From Botryococcus braunii (taxonomy: Eukaryota; Chlorophyta; Trebouxiophyceae), in contig KV908567.1 in NCBI GenBank assembly GCA_002005505.1, forward strand, positions 35,001-45,000: 10,000 nucleotides of DNA, in the 5' to 3' direction. Below are positions 1 through 7,272 of this stretch, piece by piece (within the stretch, counting starts at the first letter, position 1; every line of letters starts with the position of its first letter). The notes beneath the pieces were generated by a model. That model was not told where the DNA came from, searched no databases, and saw nothing but the letters and a program-made list of their open reading frames with translations. The translations under genes and the position numbers were made by a program.

Positions 1-454
1 TGAGTTGACTACTATGTGACAGGGTGAATGGTCTTCACACGTAAGAAAACAAATACCTCAATTTGGTGTTGAGACTTCCCATCTGTTTATTTTCAAGAAA
101 AAGCAAACTGTGATCTCAATGTGGTACTTGACTTGATATGTGGTTGAATAAAACGTGAACCCACGTGTAAGATGGTTTGATTTAATGACTTCAGTGTTCC
201 CTGTACACTTCAAACTGTCACAACTTGCCTACTGGTCATAAAAGGCAGTTTCGTATGTGGTGTCATTGGTATGTATTCTGGCCCTTACTTAATCATTCAC
301 CATGTGCATTCCTTGATCATGGTGTATCTGTCTCTGGGCACTCATCCGATTCTGAACAGGTCTTCCTTGATATGAACCAACATTATTCAGACTTACACCT
401 TGCATGGACTTTACTGCTGCCTTGATCTGGTTGAAATAACCAAACCTGTTACAG
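1..454. other. AT-richer stretch with no supported exon; presumed intron of the gene that follows
   Basis: This stretch is richer in A and T than the exons to its right, and all frames are interrupted by stops. A strong donor-like CACAC|GTAAGA lies near position 40, but every frame just before it is stopped, so no exon can be supported. The acceptor at 453-454 (CCTGTTACAG) opens the first convincing exon. Because that exon has no in-frame ATG, this stretch is most simply the end of an intron, with the gene's 5' exons left of the window. Confidence 0.4.
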
Positions 455-665
455 TAGTGTGAGTCAATCACAAGGCTCTAATATCGTGGGTCTTTGGGCT
501 CCAGAGTGCTCTCCAACTACCATTGATTTCACCAAGGGCGACCTGGTGGAGTCTGGAAAAGCACTTGCACCTGCCATCAGAGGGTTTGCCTTCCGGAACT
601 TCTCCGGCTCCAGTGCCAAGCGGTCTGCCATTGCAAGCGTCTCAAAGGCTGACACTGCCGACCAG
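455..665 (+). CDS. Unrecognised multi-exon gene, internal exon (first visible)
   Basis: The exon reads SVSQSQGSNIVGLWAPECSP... and ends ...SVSKADTADQ (70 full codons after one leading base). It opens after CCTGTTACAG (453-454), with an in-frame stop just upstream at 432, and closes at CAG|GTGCGT, a good donor, in phase 0. There is no ATG in the frame, so it cannot be the first exon. Codons are mixed but GC-leaning at third positions, like the following exons. I recognise no domain. The segment is rich in Ser and Ala with several basic residues (AFRNFSGSSAKRSAIAS). The frame and phase fit the next exon exactly, which is the main support. Function unknown. Confidence 0.6.
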
Positions 666-908
666 GTGCGTTCAAGGAGGCACGGTGCCTTTATTACAGC
701 ATGCAGTTTGCACCCTCGCAGATAATCAAACCATCACACATTTCACATAGCTTTGGTGCGCTATGTGTCCTTTGTCCCCATTCTTACACACATATACACA
801 AATGGTGCAGTGTTGGAGCATTATCCTTCGTCATGAGCCCACAAGCAGGGCGGCCTGTGAGCACTGTGTAAGGCATGGAAAGGGAAATTGCTCCCCGGCA
901 AAGCACAG

Positions 909-1334
909 GATCTAGTCATGGACCCTATTTGCGGGATGAGTAAGAGGTTGCTGCTTGCTAAGTGTGTTCTGGACATCTTGCAGCTGATTGCATCCATTAC
1001 GGTGGACGGTCTGGCACCGCCCCAGTACTTCAACCTTACTTCACTGTCATATGCCTCAACGGCACCGATCCGCCTCATCGGGCACAAGACCGACGGCACC
1101 CAGATCAAGGGGGACCCCACAACAGGCAGCGTGCTGGCCTTGGACGTGCCAGAGAAGTGGCGTTCTCTGTGGCAGCTGGATTTTGCAGCAGCAGAACCCT
1201 CTGAGAGCTCTATCGGGATTTCCTTGGGAAAGTTGGAAGGGCAGCTGTGCACATTCCGTTGGGGCGAGAATGAGACTTACGGCACCCCTCCTCTTCAGCA
1301 GACTCTGCGGAACATTGGAGTCCTGCCCAGCACG
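909..1334 (+). CDS. Unrecognised multi-exon gene, second visible exon
   Basis: The exon has 142 codons in phase 0 at both ends. It opens after GGCAAAGCACAG (907-908) with DLVMDPICGMSKRLLL and closes at AGCACG|GTTTGT after ...LRNIGVLPST. This is the best-folded-looking part of the protein: a hydrophobic helix-like run (LLLAKCVLDILQLIASITVDG), then a stretch alternating polar and apolar residues that looks like beta strands (LTSLSYASTAPIRLIGHKT, WRSLWQLDFAAAEP, SIGISLGKLEGQLCTFRW). I cannot name a family. There is no signal peptide and no clear membrane segment. MDPICGM near its start could be an alternative initiation site, but the phase-0 join to the preceding exon argues that it is internal. 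The opposite strand is also open for long runs but reads as composition-driven. Confidence 0.65.
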
Positions 1335-1480
1335 GTTTGTGCCCACCTCAACAACTTGTTTTCGCCGTAGTGCTCCCCACCTCGTATCCCCATCTTGCTC
1401 CTTCTGCGGCTCTGCATGTGGTCCAAGCACAATTACATTGAATGACCGACTGCAACAAATTGCCTGTGTCTGATGATAAC

Positions 1481-1549
1481 TGTGTCTGTGTGTGCGTGCG
1501 TGCGTGTGTGTGTGTGTGTGTATGTGTTTGTGTGTGTGTGTGTTTGTGA
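1481..1549 (+). repeat. Interrupted (TG)n microsatellite in intron 2
   Basis: TG dinucleotides run for about 70 bases, interrupted by TGCG, TATG and TTTG variants. The tract lies inside the inferred intron and accounts for the His/Thr-rich reading on the opposite strand, which is not a gene. Confidence 0.9.
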
Positions 1550-1654
1550 AACTACTTATTAAGGTCATCCATTCCTTCACTCCTTCTCCCTAGATTCCAA
1601 GCCCACATGCTGGAAAATGCAAAGAGGATTGAAGTTGCGCTCCCTGGAGGTAAT

Positions 1655-1705
1655 CTCCAGCGGTGGTCATCCTTACAGTTCCAGTAAGGATGACCACCGC
1701 TGGAG
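1655..1705 (+). repeat. Perfect 22-bp inverted repeat with 7-nt loop (intronic hairpin)
   Basis: The left arm 1655-1676 (starting CTCCAGCGGTGG, ending CCTTAC) is exactly complementary to the right arm 1684-1705 (starting GTAAGGATG, ending CTGGAG). The loop AGTTCCA is 7 nt. A further 5-bp pairing, GTTGC (1634-1638) with GCAAC (1711-1715), could close a longer stem through an internal loop. It lies inside intron 2, so it would fold in the pre-mRNA. The arm length is in the small-RNA duplex range, but a template-switch palindrome or a remnant of a short inverted-repeat element would look the same. Confidence 0.9.
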
Positions 1706-1881
1706 GGATAGCAACGCATAAGTTCCATTTGTAGGGAGAGGAAGATACTCACTTCAATTCCGGCATGGAATATGCGCTGCGGGGTGTCTGTTATGTCGTC
1801 ACCGTTATACACCACGTGTCAAACATCTTGATACACCAAGGCAAACGCGCCATGTTAATGCCAAGGTTTCCATGTGGACAG

Positions 1882-2148
1882 ATGCCCCCGCTCCCTGACA
1901 TGGACCCCTACACGCGAAATGCTGTTCGAGAACAGGCCCGGGCAGTCGCCACTGCTAGCTCTGTCATTCCAAACGCCATCACAACCCAGGTGGGGCAGCT
2001 GGGGGCGTCAGTGGCACAAGCGGCTTCCACTCTGGAACCTGGCCTGCCGGTGCCGCAGATTCCCAACGCTCCCGTCCCAGAGATTGTTCAGGTGGCCAGC
2101 AATGGCATCAACACAGCAATCAAGGCTGCTGTCACAGGCAATGGAGCG
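1882..2148 (+). CDS. Unrecognised multi-exon gene, third visible exon
   Basis: The exon has 89 codons in phase 0 at both ends. It opens after ATGTGGACAG (1880-1881) with MPPLPDMDPYTRNAVREQAR and closes at GGAGCG|GTAAGC, a strong donor. The text is Ala/Val/Gln/Pro-rich. An amphipathic helical portion (AVREQARAVATASSVIPNAI, VGQLGASVAQAAS) is followed by a Pro-rich linker (LEPGLPVPQIPNAPVPE) and a second helical portion (IVQVASNGINTAIKAAVTG). I recognise no family. It begins with ATG, so it could in principle be a start, but it joins the previous exon without loss of frame. Beyond the donor the frame runs 17 more codons and stops. Confidence 0.65.
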
Positions 2149-2294
2149 GTAAGCCGATGGGCCTTCCCACCCTCGTCTGGCCTCACATTTTATGTTTAAA
2201 CCCCATTTTACCCTCTTCCTCCCCCTCACCTCGTAGGTTATTAAACGGTTGTAGTTTCTAAGTTTGGAATCTACCTCTATGCAAGACTTTAGAT

Positions 2295-2351
2295 ACTATA
2301 AAGAGCTGGGCTGTGTTCCTTACTATAGGGAGCTGGACTGTGTCCCTTACT
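2295..2351 (+). repeat. 27-bp tandem duplication in intron 3
   Basis: ACTATA(AA/GG)GAGCTGG followed by CTGTGT(T/C)CCTTACT occurs at 2295 and again at 2322, with few mismatches. The second copy places a polypyrimidine run (CCCTTACTTTTGC) just before the possible acceptor at 2371-2372. It looks like a local duplication; no mobile-element signature is visible. Confidence 0.75.
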
Positions 2352-2372
2352 TTTGCAACGATTCCTGACCAG

Positions 2373-2576
2373 CTTCTTGAGGAGTCTCTTCTTCTGAAAG
2401 AAATGAATGTCGCCCCCTCAGGAGGCAGTAGCATATTACTTGTGTCGGACTCCCCTGCCCAGGACAGCTCGTCTGAAATGTACACCTTTATGCTCTTCTG
2501 TAAACTCGAAACATCGTTGGTGGGGTGCAGTACAGAGCCTGTCCGGTTTTACATTAAGTGGGAACCTGACACTAGT
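2373..2576 (+). CDS. Possible extra exon of the unrecognised gene
   Basis: An acceptor with a good polypyrimidine tract (...TTCCTGACCAG, 2371-2372) opens a frame reading LLEESLLLKEMNVAPSGGSS and on through ...VRFYIKWEPDTS. It can close at AGT|GTAGGG (2577) in phase 0, which would fit between the third exon and the terminal exon without breaking frame. The text is more protein-like than a random open frame (SILLVSDSPAQDSSSEMYTF). Against it, the donor is mediocre, other donors fit as well, and skipping it also keeps frame. It may be an alternative exon or intron sequence that happens to stay open. Confidence 0.3.
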
Positions 2577-2742
2577 GTAGGGAAGCTAGACTGCTCGGGA
2601 TGGGATCTGCGTGCAGTGGCTTGACTATCTTCTTTGAAAGCTCTGGGTTGTGGAGAAATCCAGAATTTTTCAATTTAAAATTGTTCACATCACCAAACCT
2701 CTGAAAAAATGATCCTGAAATCCCCATATCCTCGCCCCGCAG

Positions 2743-2840
2743 AAGCAAAACTAGCTTTTGAGTACCTTTGCATCTATGCAGATCCTACCACAGAGGGAGC
2801 TGCCTTTCCCAATCCCGACGATGACGCCGGCGGTGTCTAA
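2743..2840 (+). CDS. Alternative short terminal exon in a different frame
   Basis: The strongest acceptor here is ATCCTCGCCCCGCAG (2741-2742). The only frame open after it reads (..)AKLAFEYLCIYADPTTEGAA and on to ...DDDAGGV, stopping at TAA 2838-2840. It needs a preceding exon that ends with one extra base, which the phase-0 end of the third exon does not supply; a different donor in the 2373-2576 region (for example GTACAG at 2530) would. It overlaps the long acidic reading in another frame, so at most one is used per transcript. Both readings have coding-like codons. Confidence 0.2.
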
Positions 2841-3303
2841 CTCGCCCGCAGTCGTTTCCGGAAGCACAGCGGCAACAGTTGCACTCTCTGCTCCCAAGAA
2901 ATCTGCCCCCGCGCCTGCTCCCGCAGCAGCAGTTTCAGCTTCAGTGCCCAAGCCCGCGGCCATGCCAGCCGCAGCTCTGCTGCCCGAGGCTGATGACGAC
3001 GAAGCCGAGGCAGAAAGCGACGCTGGGGAGGAGGATGCCAGCGATGAGCGTCCCAAGCAGGCCACGGCCCCTGTCACAGCGCCTGTGGCGAAAGCCGCCA
3101 TGGCGTCTGAGAAGACTGCCAAGGTGGCTCCTACCCCTATGGCGGCGCTGGTGGAGGAAAGCCAGGATGAGGAAGAGGAGAGCCCCAAGGCATCTGCCAG
3201 TGTTGCGGAAGGTGAGGCTGCCGATGCCGAGGCTCCCAAAGAGGAGGCCAAATCACCGGTGGCGGAAGCTGAGGCATCTGATGATGACGATATTTTGCTA
3301 TAG
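2794..3303 (+). CDS. Unrecognised multi-exon gene, terminal exon: acidic Ala/Pro/Glu-rich tail
   Basis: The exon has 169 codons plus TAG. In-frame phase-0 acceptors are CCACAG (2792-2793), TATGCAG (2780-2781) and ACTAG (2753-2754); the first is used here, the start being uncertain by up to 39 bases. The protein has low complexity: a Ser/Val/Pro segment (PIPTMTPAVSNSPAVVSGS), Ala/Pro blocks (PKKSAPAPAPAAAVSASVP), then repeated acidic clusters (EADDDEAEAESDAGEEDAS, EESQDEEEESPK) and a final DDDDILL. This is typical of an intrinsically disordered acidic tail; no catalytic domain is present. The opposite strand is open too (Ser/Ala-rich, 2751-3308), as expected when GAG/GAT/GCC codons are read backwards. 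The exon gives the gene its stop. Confidence 0.6.
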   Translation, partial: RELPFPIPTMTPAVSNSPAVVSGSTAATVALSAPKKSAPAPAPAAAVSASVPKPAAMPAAALLPEADDDEAEAESDAGEEDASDERPKQATAPVTAPVAKAAMASEKTAKVAPTPMAALVEESQDEEEESPKASASVAEGEAADAEAPKEEAKSPVAEAEASDDDDILL

Positions 3304-4140
3304 ACCAAGGATGGTGGTGCGACTCGGAAGGGGTTGCCCCCGTCCCTGCCCTATTTTGGAGAGGGTGCCAGCAACCTATGTTAATGGATGCATTGATGTT
3401 GTGTGGTCAAGAATGGGTTGAACACAGTAAAGCTTGGGAAGGCCCCAAAGACAGCACGGTCGCAGGGAGGCTGATGCATGCCATACACGTTGGTGCATCC
3501 ATAGATAGTGAGCCAACCTGCAACAATTCAGATGAATGGGCATTTGAGGAAGCATTCTCGTGGCTTCTTCATGGGTCTTGGAACTGTATGGGAGCCCTGG
3601 TCAACCAGCAACTGGAGCCTTAGAGCATGCAGCTTGATTTTGTTAGCATACCTAAGGAGTGTAAATGCTTCGGTGTGTTGTTGTCTGTGAAAGGGGTTCT
3701 CCCGCATTTTGTTCTCAAATGTAGCTCATGCAACGTGCTTGGGATCCTGGAAACATTCCAGCATACCAAGTACATGGTACAAACTCTTTTGCCAGTATCC
3801 CCGTTCCTAAGAGGAAGAGAGAAAGCCGATGCTTGAGGTGATTGATAAGCACAAAGATGTTGTGCTGAAGCCAATACTCCATTGATGATGGCCGCTGTTA
3901 TGGCATGGGATGACTTCTTACAGGCCAGTGGACAAACTTGGATTCATGGCTGACAAATTTGGTGTAATGAGACTTGAGTAACGCCTGCATAATTTGGCTG
4001 AGGTCAATCCCCTGTTGTGTCAGGCAGATTGTAAGTGGTTGGAAAGTTGTGAAACTATCTGATTGCAGCACAGTAGTGGTGAGTAGTATTGGTGTGTTGT
4101 GACAGGATGCATAGTGGGATGCGGGGTCATGTCATATCCA
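3304..4140. other. No gene seen; probable 3' UTR and spacer
   Basis: The stretch is AT-balanced, and short open frames on both strands show no recognisable protein text. The start should include the 3' UTR of the plus-strand gene. TGTAA, the usual poly(A) signal of green algae, occurs at 3660 and 3963 and again near 4030, but the lineage is not established and the motif is short. I see no repeat, RNA gene or mobile element. Confidence 0.4.
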
Positions 4141-4337
4141 TTAAGCGAAGATCAGGTTACAGTTTAGAGCATTAGCTTCTACACCTGCTCTTGTAGCTCG
4201 TGAGGGCTGTACAGCAATGGGAGTTTCAGCCTGGGGAATTTTTGCCTGTTTGCGAAGGTAGTTATTCATTGCATCGCTTGTCGTATGGTGGGAGCCCTGG
4301 AATGGCAAGGAACTTTTCAGTCCACTACCGTCTGGGA

Positions 4338-4600
4338 GTCTGAAATGGGACCGGGATGGGGGTCGGGACATTATTGCCACATCTTACGGGATGTGGGGCT
4401 CGACCATTATCCCGTCCATTCTTGGCTGCTCCGCACAAGTCCAAAGTTGTCAAGTCCCATCCTGGTCCCATTATCCTGTCCCATTCTGCAGACCGCGAAC
4501 CTCGACCGGGATGGGGCTCGACCCATCCCGGTCCTGAAAGGGCAGTCGACGTCGATGTTCGACCGGGATGGGACCAGCCCCTTCCCGTCCCATTCCCTAA
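4338..4600. repeat. Cluster of GACCGGGATGGG motifs in both orientations
   Basis: The motif (or close variants such as CCCATCCTGGTCCC) recurs about every 20-100 bases: plus orientation near 4348, 4504 and 4560, minus orientation near 4457 and 4522. One pair, 4504-4515 and 4522-4533, is a perfect 12-bp inverted repeat around the 6-nt loop GCTCGA. The cluster creates open frames on both strands (several 70-120 codon readings) that I regard as by-products. It sits immediately before the LINE remnant. Confidence 0.75.
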
Positions 4601-4621
4601 CCCCAGTTGTACTTCTAGCAA

Positions 4622-5059
4622 ATGAATTGCAACACACTGCAACACGATATGATTTCTAACGGCCGGTGGTGCAAGCCAATTTACAGCAGGTCTCTTTTAG
4701 ACCGTAAAAGCGACATGATATGGGATGACCTAGACATCTCCCCTCGCTCTTGTGCATCCCCGAGAGCCTTATTCTGCAGATACCAAAGGTGTTTCGCATG
4801 TCCGCCTCATGTGCCCCGGCGTACAAGTGCGCTCAAACTCCACCTTCTTAATAGTACATTGCGGACCTTTATGGGATTTAGTTTAGGGTGTCATGACCTT
4901 CCTATTGATAAAGGTAGACAACAAGGCATCCTTCGAGACCAGAGGATTTGCACGAGGTGCTCCTTTGAGCTCGGTGGTGATGAACATCATCTGTTGTTCA
5001 CTTGTCCGGCTGTACAAACGTTTATGTGGCAAGAACAAGAAGAGAAGACAAAGAGATAA
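4622..5059 (+). pseudogene. LINE-type reverse transcriptase, C-terminal remnant
   Basis: The last 60 or so residues of this 145-codon frame match the well-known C-terminal tail of non-LTR retrotransposon ORF2-type proteins: LRTFMGFSLGCHDLPIDKGR, then RDQRICTRC, then GGDEHHLLFTCPAV. That is the [R/F]-x-G-x-H-x-L-x-x-x-x-GR ... R-x-C-x-x-C ... DE-x-H-x-[L/I]-x-x-CP pattern, with the C-C-H-C knuckle intact. The upstream part (MNCNTLQHDMISNGRWCKPI...) has only weak family character. There is no polymerase domain (no FADD/YADD box) and no endonuclease domain. A stop at 4616-4618 sits just before the frame, so the copy is 5'-truncated, as LINE insertions usually are. After CPAV the reading runs into EQEEKTKR and stops next to a triplet-repeat block. 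Seen directly: the motif. Known: its association with LINE proteins. Inferred: a dead copy. Confidence 0.7.
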
Positions 5060-5082
5060 GAAAATGCAACAGTGCTTGCGAA

Positions 5083-5390
5083 AATGCCGCCGCCGCCGTC
5101 GCCGCTGTCTCCTCCTACACCGCCGCCGCCGCTGCTGTCGCAGCCGCCGCAAGTGCCCCCAGCTGCCGCCAATGCCCCCGGGCTGTTGCTGCCGCAGCCG
5201 CGGCCGCCGCCGCTGCCGCAGCCGCGGCCGCCGCTGCTGCCGCCGCTGTCTCCTCCTCGATCGCCGTCACCGCTGCTGTTGCTGCCGCCGCCACTGCCCC
5301 CGGCTGCTGCTGCTGCTGCTGCTATTGTCAGCTGCTATCAGCAACTGCGGCTGCCGCACTGTTGTCGGTCGCTGTCTCCTCCTGCTGGTT
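5083..5390 (+). repeat. Imperfect GCC/GCT triplet block with 24-bp higher-order repeat
   Basis: About 300 bases are dominated by GCC, GCT and CCG triplets. CTGCCGCAGCCGCGGCCGCC occurs twice with 24-bp spacing (5189 and 5213), and CGCTGTCTCCTCCT recurs three times (5103, 5244, 5370). All three plus frames are open (poly-Arg/Cys, poly-Ala, Pro/Leu), as triplet repeats make likely. No splice context or flanking domain shows that it is translated. It starts about 25 bases after the LINE remnant ends. Confidence 0.8.
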
Positions 5391-6030
5391 TAGGTCACGT
5401 CCCCAAGTCGACTACACTGGCTGCTGTGGAGTCCAAGGAAGTTCCTCCACAAGAGGTGGCTTGTGCGTCTGTTGGGCGTTCCAAGCGATTACACAATATT
5501 TATAATTGCAGCTTCCACCCATGTTTGTTACCATAGGAAACATGTGCTTGCTGATTGCGGATGCATCCCGGACATCCCACGAGACGAGCAACGTTGGCGC
5601 CATAGTTCCATTAAAACGGTACCCTTGCCTCTGGGATGCGCAACGGAGATCAAACATGGCCGGGGCGCCAGATGAGCCCCTCTACACCCCTACAAGTGTT
5701 TTGCGTACCGCTTATAACTCAAGGAATGAACGTACATGTACCGCCGGAAAGGCAAAAGTGGATGAAGCACTTCTACCGCTTGAAATTCAAGAATACGGAG
5801 AGGCCCACTTCTCTGGAGTCCTTGGCCTAATTGATACCGGTAATCAGACTGAATACCTGGCTAGCTACAGCCTGATGCATGAGAGGACGGCAAGAGGCCA
5901 ACACAACCCCCTTAGCAGATTCCTGAAACGTGTGTCCTGAAACGCCTAATAGAGTCTAAGCAATGAAATACAGGTGGAGATCCTGATGCGCAAAATAGAA
6001 ACGCAGGACCCTCCAACCTCCGAAAACGCG
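5391..6030. other. No supported gene; unassigned open frame at 5506-5940
   Basis: A 144-codon plus frame (MQLPPMFVTIGNMCLLIADA... to ...NPLSRFLKRVS) covers most of this stretch, and a second frame (5636-5830, with VPPERQKWMKHFYRLKF) overlaps it. Neither shows a recognisable family, and two overlapping frames with similar amino-acid texture suggest chance or old decayed coding sequence, possibly further mobile-element remains. No splice sites could be assigned with confidence. Confidence 0.35.
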
Positions 6031-6042
6031 TAATTGATACTA

Positions 6043-6068
6043 TCTGCGTAAATAGCTATTTACGCAGA
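6043..6068. repeat. Perfect 26-nt palindrome
   Basis: TCTGCGTAAATAG (6043-6055) is followed directly by its exact reverse complement CTATTTACGCAGA (6056-6068), with no spacer. An outer pair, TAATTG (6031-6036) and CAATTA (6070-6075), adds 6 bp after an asymmetric bulge. There is no gene next to it and no U-run, so a terminator reading is not supported. It could be a symmetric protein-binding site or a trace of a palindromic insertion. Confidence 0.9.
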
Positions 6069-6075
6069 GCAATTA

Positions 6076-6660
6076 ATGCTGTAGCGTGAATACTCCCCCT
6101 GACCGTGAAATGTGGAAACGGGTACACATGTTTAAGAGAGTCTGCTGCACGTGCACAGAGTCTGCCGCAACCTCTGACAACATATCATTAATACTATTTC
6201 ACCTTGAAAAAGTGACAACGTGTACAAGATATTAACAGAGTCTGCGGCCTGCAGGATCGGCCCTCCATCTAGTGCAGGCTGTATGGCACATGGAGGCACA
6301 TGCCATGAGACGAGTGGCATGAGGCCATAGCAAGCAACAGCTGCTATGGACAGATGCCCCGTCCCCGTCAAGAAGTTTCAAAAAATTTAAACGAATTGAT
6401 TCCCTAATGATCCCTTGATTAGCCAAGCAAGGGATCTAATTATCCAACTTATCAAGGCATTCCTCAGCTTCCCAGAGAAAGGTGATCTGGATTCAGACAA
6501 TGACGCTTACTGACACAACACCACAAGTATCATACATACCCCCGCAGTATATACCGATATATCAAGGTTGTCTAGATATATCAAGCGTTATACATAGCCC
6601 CTTTTGCGTACAAGTACCATGCATTCTATCCTCTTTAATTACAGAAACTCACTATCTGCA
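6076..6660. other. No gene seen; AT-rich spacer with small repeats
   Basis: AGAGTCTGC occurs three times (about 6138, 6158 and 6237). A 9-bp stem, GATCCCTTG/CAAGGGATC (6409-6417 and 6428-6436), has a 10-nt loop. GATATATCAAG is repeated about 20 bases apart near 6557 and 6576. Open frames here are short, on both strands, with no family text. No RNA gene was recognised. Confidence 0.4.
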
Positions 6661-6680
6661 AAGAATAACATGGTGATATG

Positions 6681-7064
6681 TACCGCACCGTGGTACGTAC
6701 CGTGCAGTGGTACATACCGCAATACACGGTGGTACAGCGGCAAGGTGAAGCGTACCGCCATGCATAAGAGGAAAGCATACTGGGATGAAACACGCCGTTA
6801 AGTACGGGCGCACCCTGTACTTCAATCTGAGCGCTCTACACAACAAGCCCCAGCACGAACTAACCTAACTCCACCTGCAAAGGCAGCCTTCACACCTCCG
6901 TACCATCGTACCGCACCCAAAATCCCGCTGCACATGAGGTGCGGTACTGACAAAATGGTGGTTAAGATACCCACGCAAATTTCTATTTGACCTTGATGCG
7001 AGTACCGCATACAAAGTCCAGCGTCCGTCCCTTTTGAAGTACAAGTACAACAGATATGTACCGC
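6681..7064. repeat. Cluster of TACCGC motifs
   Basis: TACCGC occurs exactly at 6681, 6715, 6753, 6909, 7003 and 7059 on the plus strand and once on the minus strand (GCGGTA at 6941). Near matches and the palindrome GGTACGTACC (6692-6701) lie among them. By chance about 0.2 copies would be expected in 384 bases on two strands at even composition. The copies are irregularly spaced with different flanks, so this is not a simple tandem repeat. No gene is visible in the region. Confidence 0.6.
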
Positions 7065-7131
7065 AAAGAATTCCCTGCTTTCAGCGCTCAAGAAGCCAAC
7101 GCGGAGCAACCGCATACAACGGTGCCTAGGG

Positions 7132-7268
7132 GCCCCACGGCAGCTAAGCCTAAAGCCATGAAAACAAAGCCTAAAAGAACCACGGTAGCAAACCCTTGAG
7201 GCACCACGGTGGCAAACCCTAAAGGCACCACGATATCAAACCCTAAAGGCACCACGATAGCAAACACG
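7132..7268 (+). repeat. 24-bp tandem array with AAACCCTAA (telo-box-like) cores
   Basis: About six units of 21-24 bp run from GCCCCACGGCAGCTAAGCCT (7132) through GAACCACGGTAGC (7177), GCACCACGGTGGC (7201), GCACCACGATATC (7225) and GCACCACGATAGC (7249). The best units end in CAAACCCTAAAG, giving perfect AAACCCTAA at 7214-7222 and 7238-7246, with diverged AAGCCTAAA in the older units. Because 24 is divisible by three, the array reads as an 8-residue repeat (ANPKGTTI) in one frame, which I regard as incidental. Divergence is highest at the left end. Confidence 0.85.
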
Positions 7269-7272
7269 TCAT

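Larger units (their letters stand above)
1335..1881 (+). other. Intron 2 of the unrecognised gene, with TG tract and hairpin
   Basis: The inferred intron runs from GTTTGT to CATGTGGACAG, phase 0 on both sides. It contains a (TG)n-rich tract (about 1481-1549) and a perfect 22-bp hairpin (1655-1705), listed separately. No additional exon is convincing here; the frame that continues past the donor stops at 1368-1370. Confidence 0.5.

Noticed and set aside
1056..1580. 174-codon minus-strand frame with His/Thr repeats
   Set aside because: It crosses the (TG)n tract and is antisense to the second exon of the plus-strand gene, which has better splice support.
2751..3308. 185-codon Ser/Ala-rich minus-strand frame
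   Set aside because: It is the antisense reading of the acidic tail exon (Glu and Asp codons reversed). Nothing resembling a start context or domain supports it.
3658..4034. TGTAA poly(A) signals for the left gene
   Set aside because: Several copies, a short motif, and the lineage that uses it is not established. Not called as a feature.
4141..4380. 79-codon minus frame ending ...AGVEANALNCNLIFA
   Set aside because: The text looks faintly protein-like, but no domain or splice partner was found, and its start lies in the GGGATGGG motif cluster.
5002..5536. Poly-Ala and Pro/Leu open frames in the triplet block
   Set aside because: All frames are open because of the triplet repeat; no splice or domain evidence picks one. 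I list the region as a repeat.
5506..5940. 144-codon plus frame
   Set aside because: No recognisable family, an overlapping alternative frame of similar quality, and no supported splice context. Mentioned only as unassigned.
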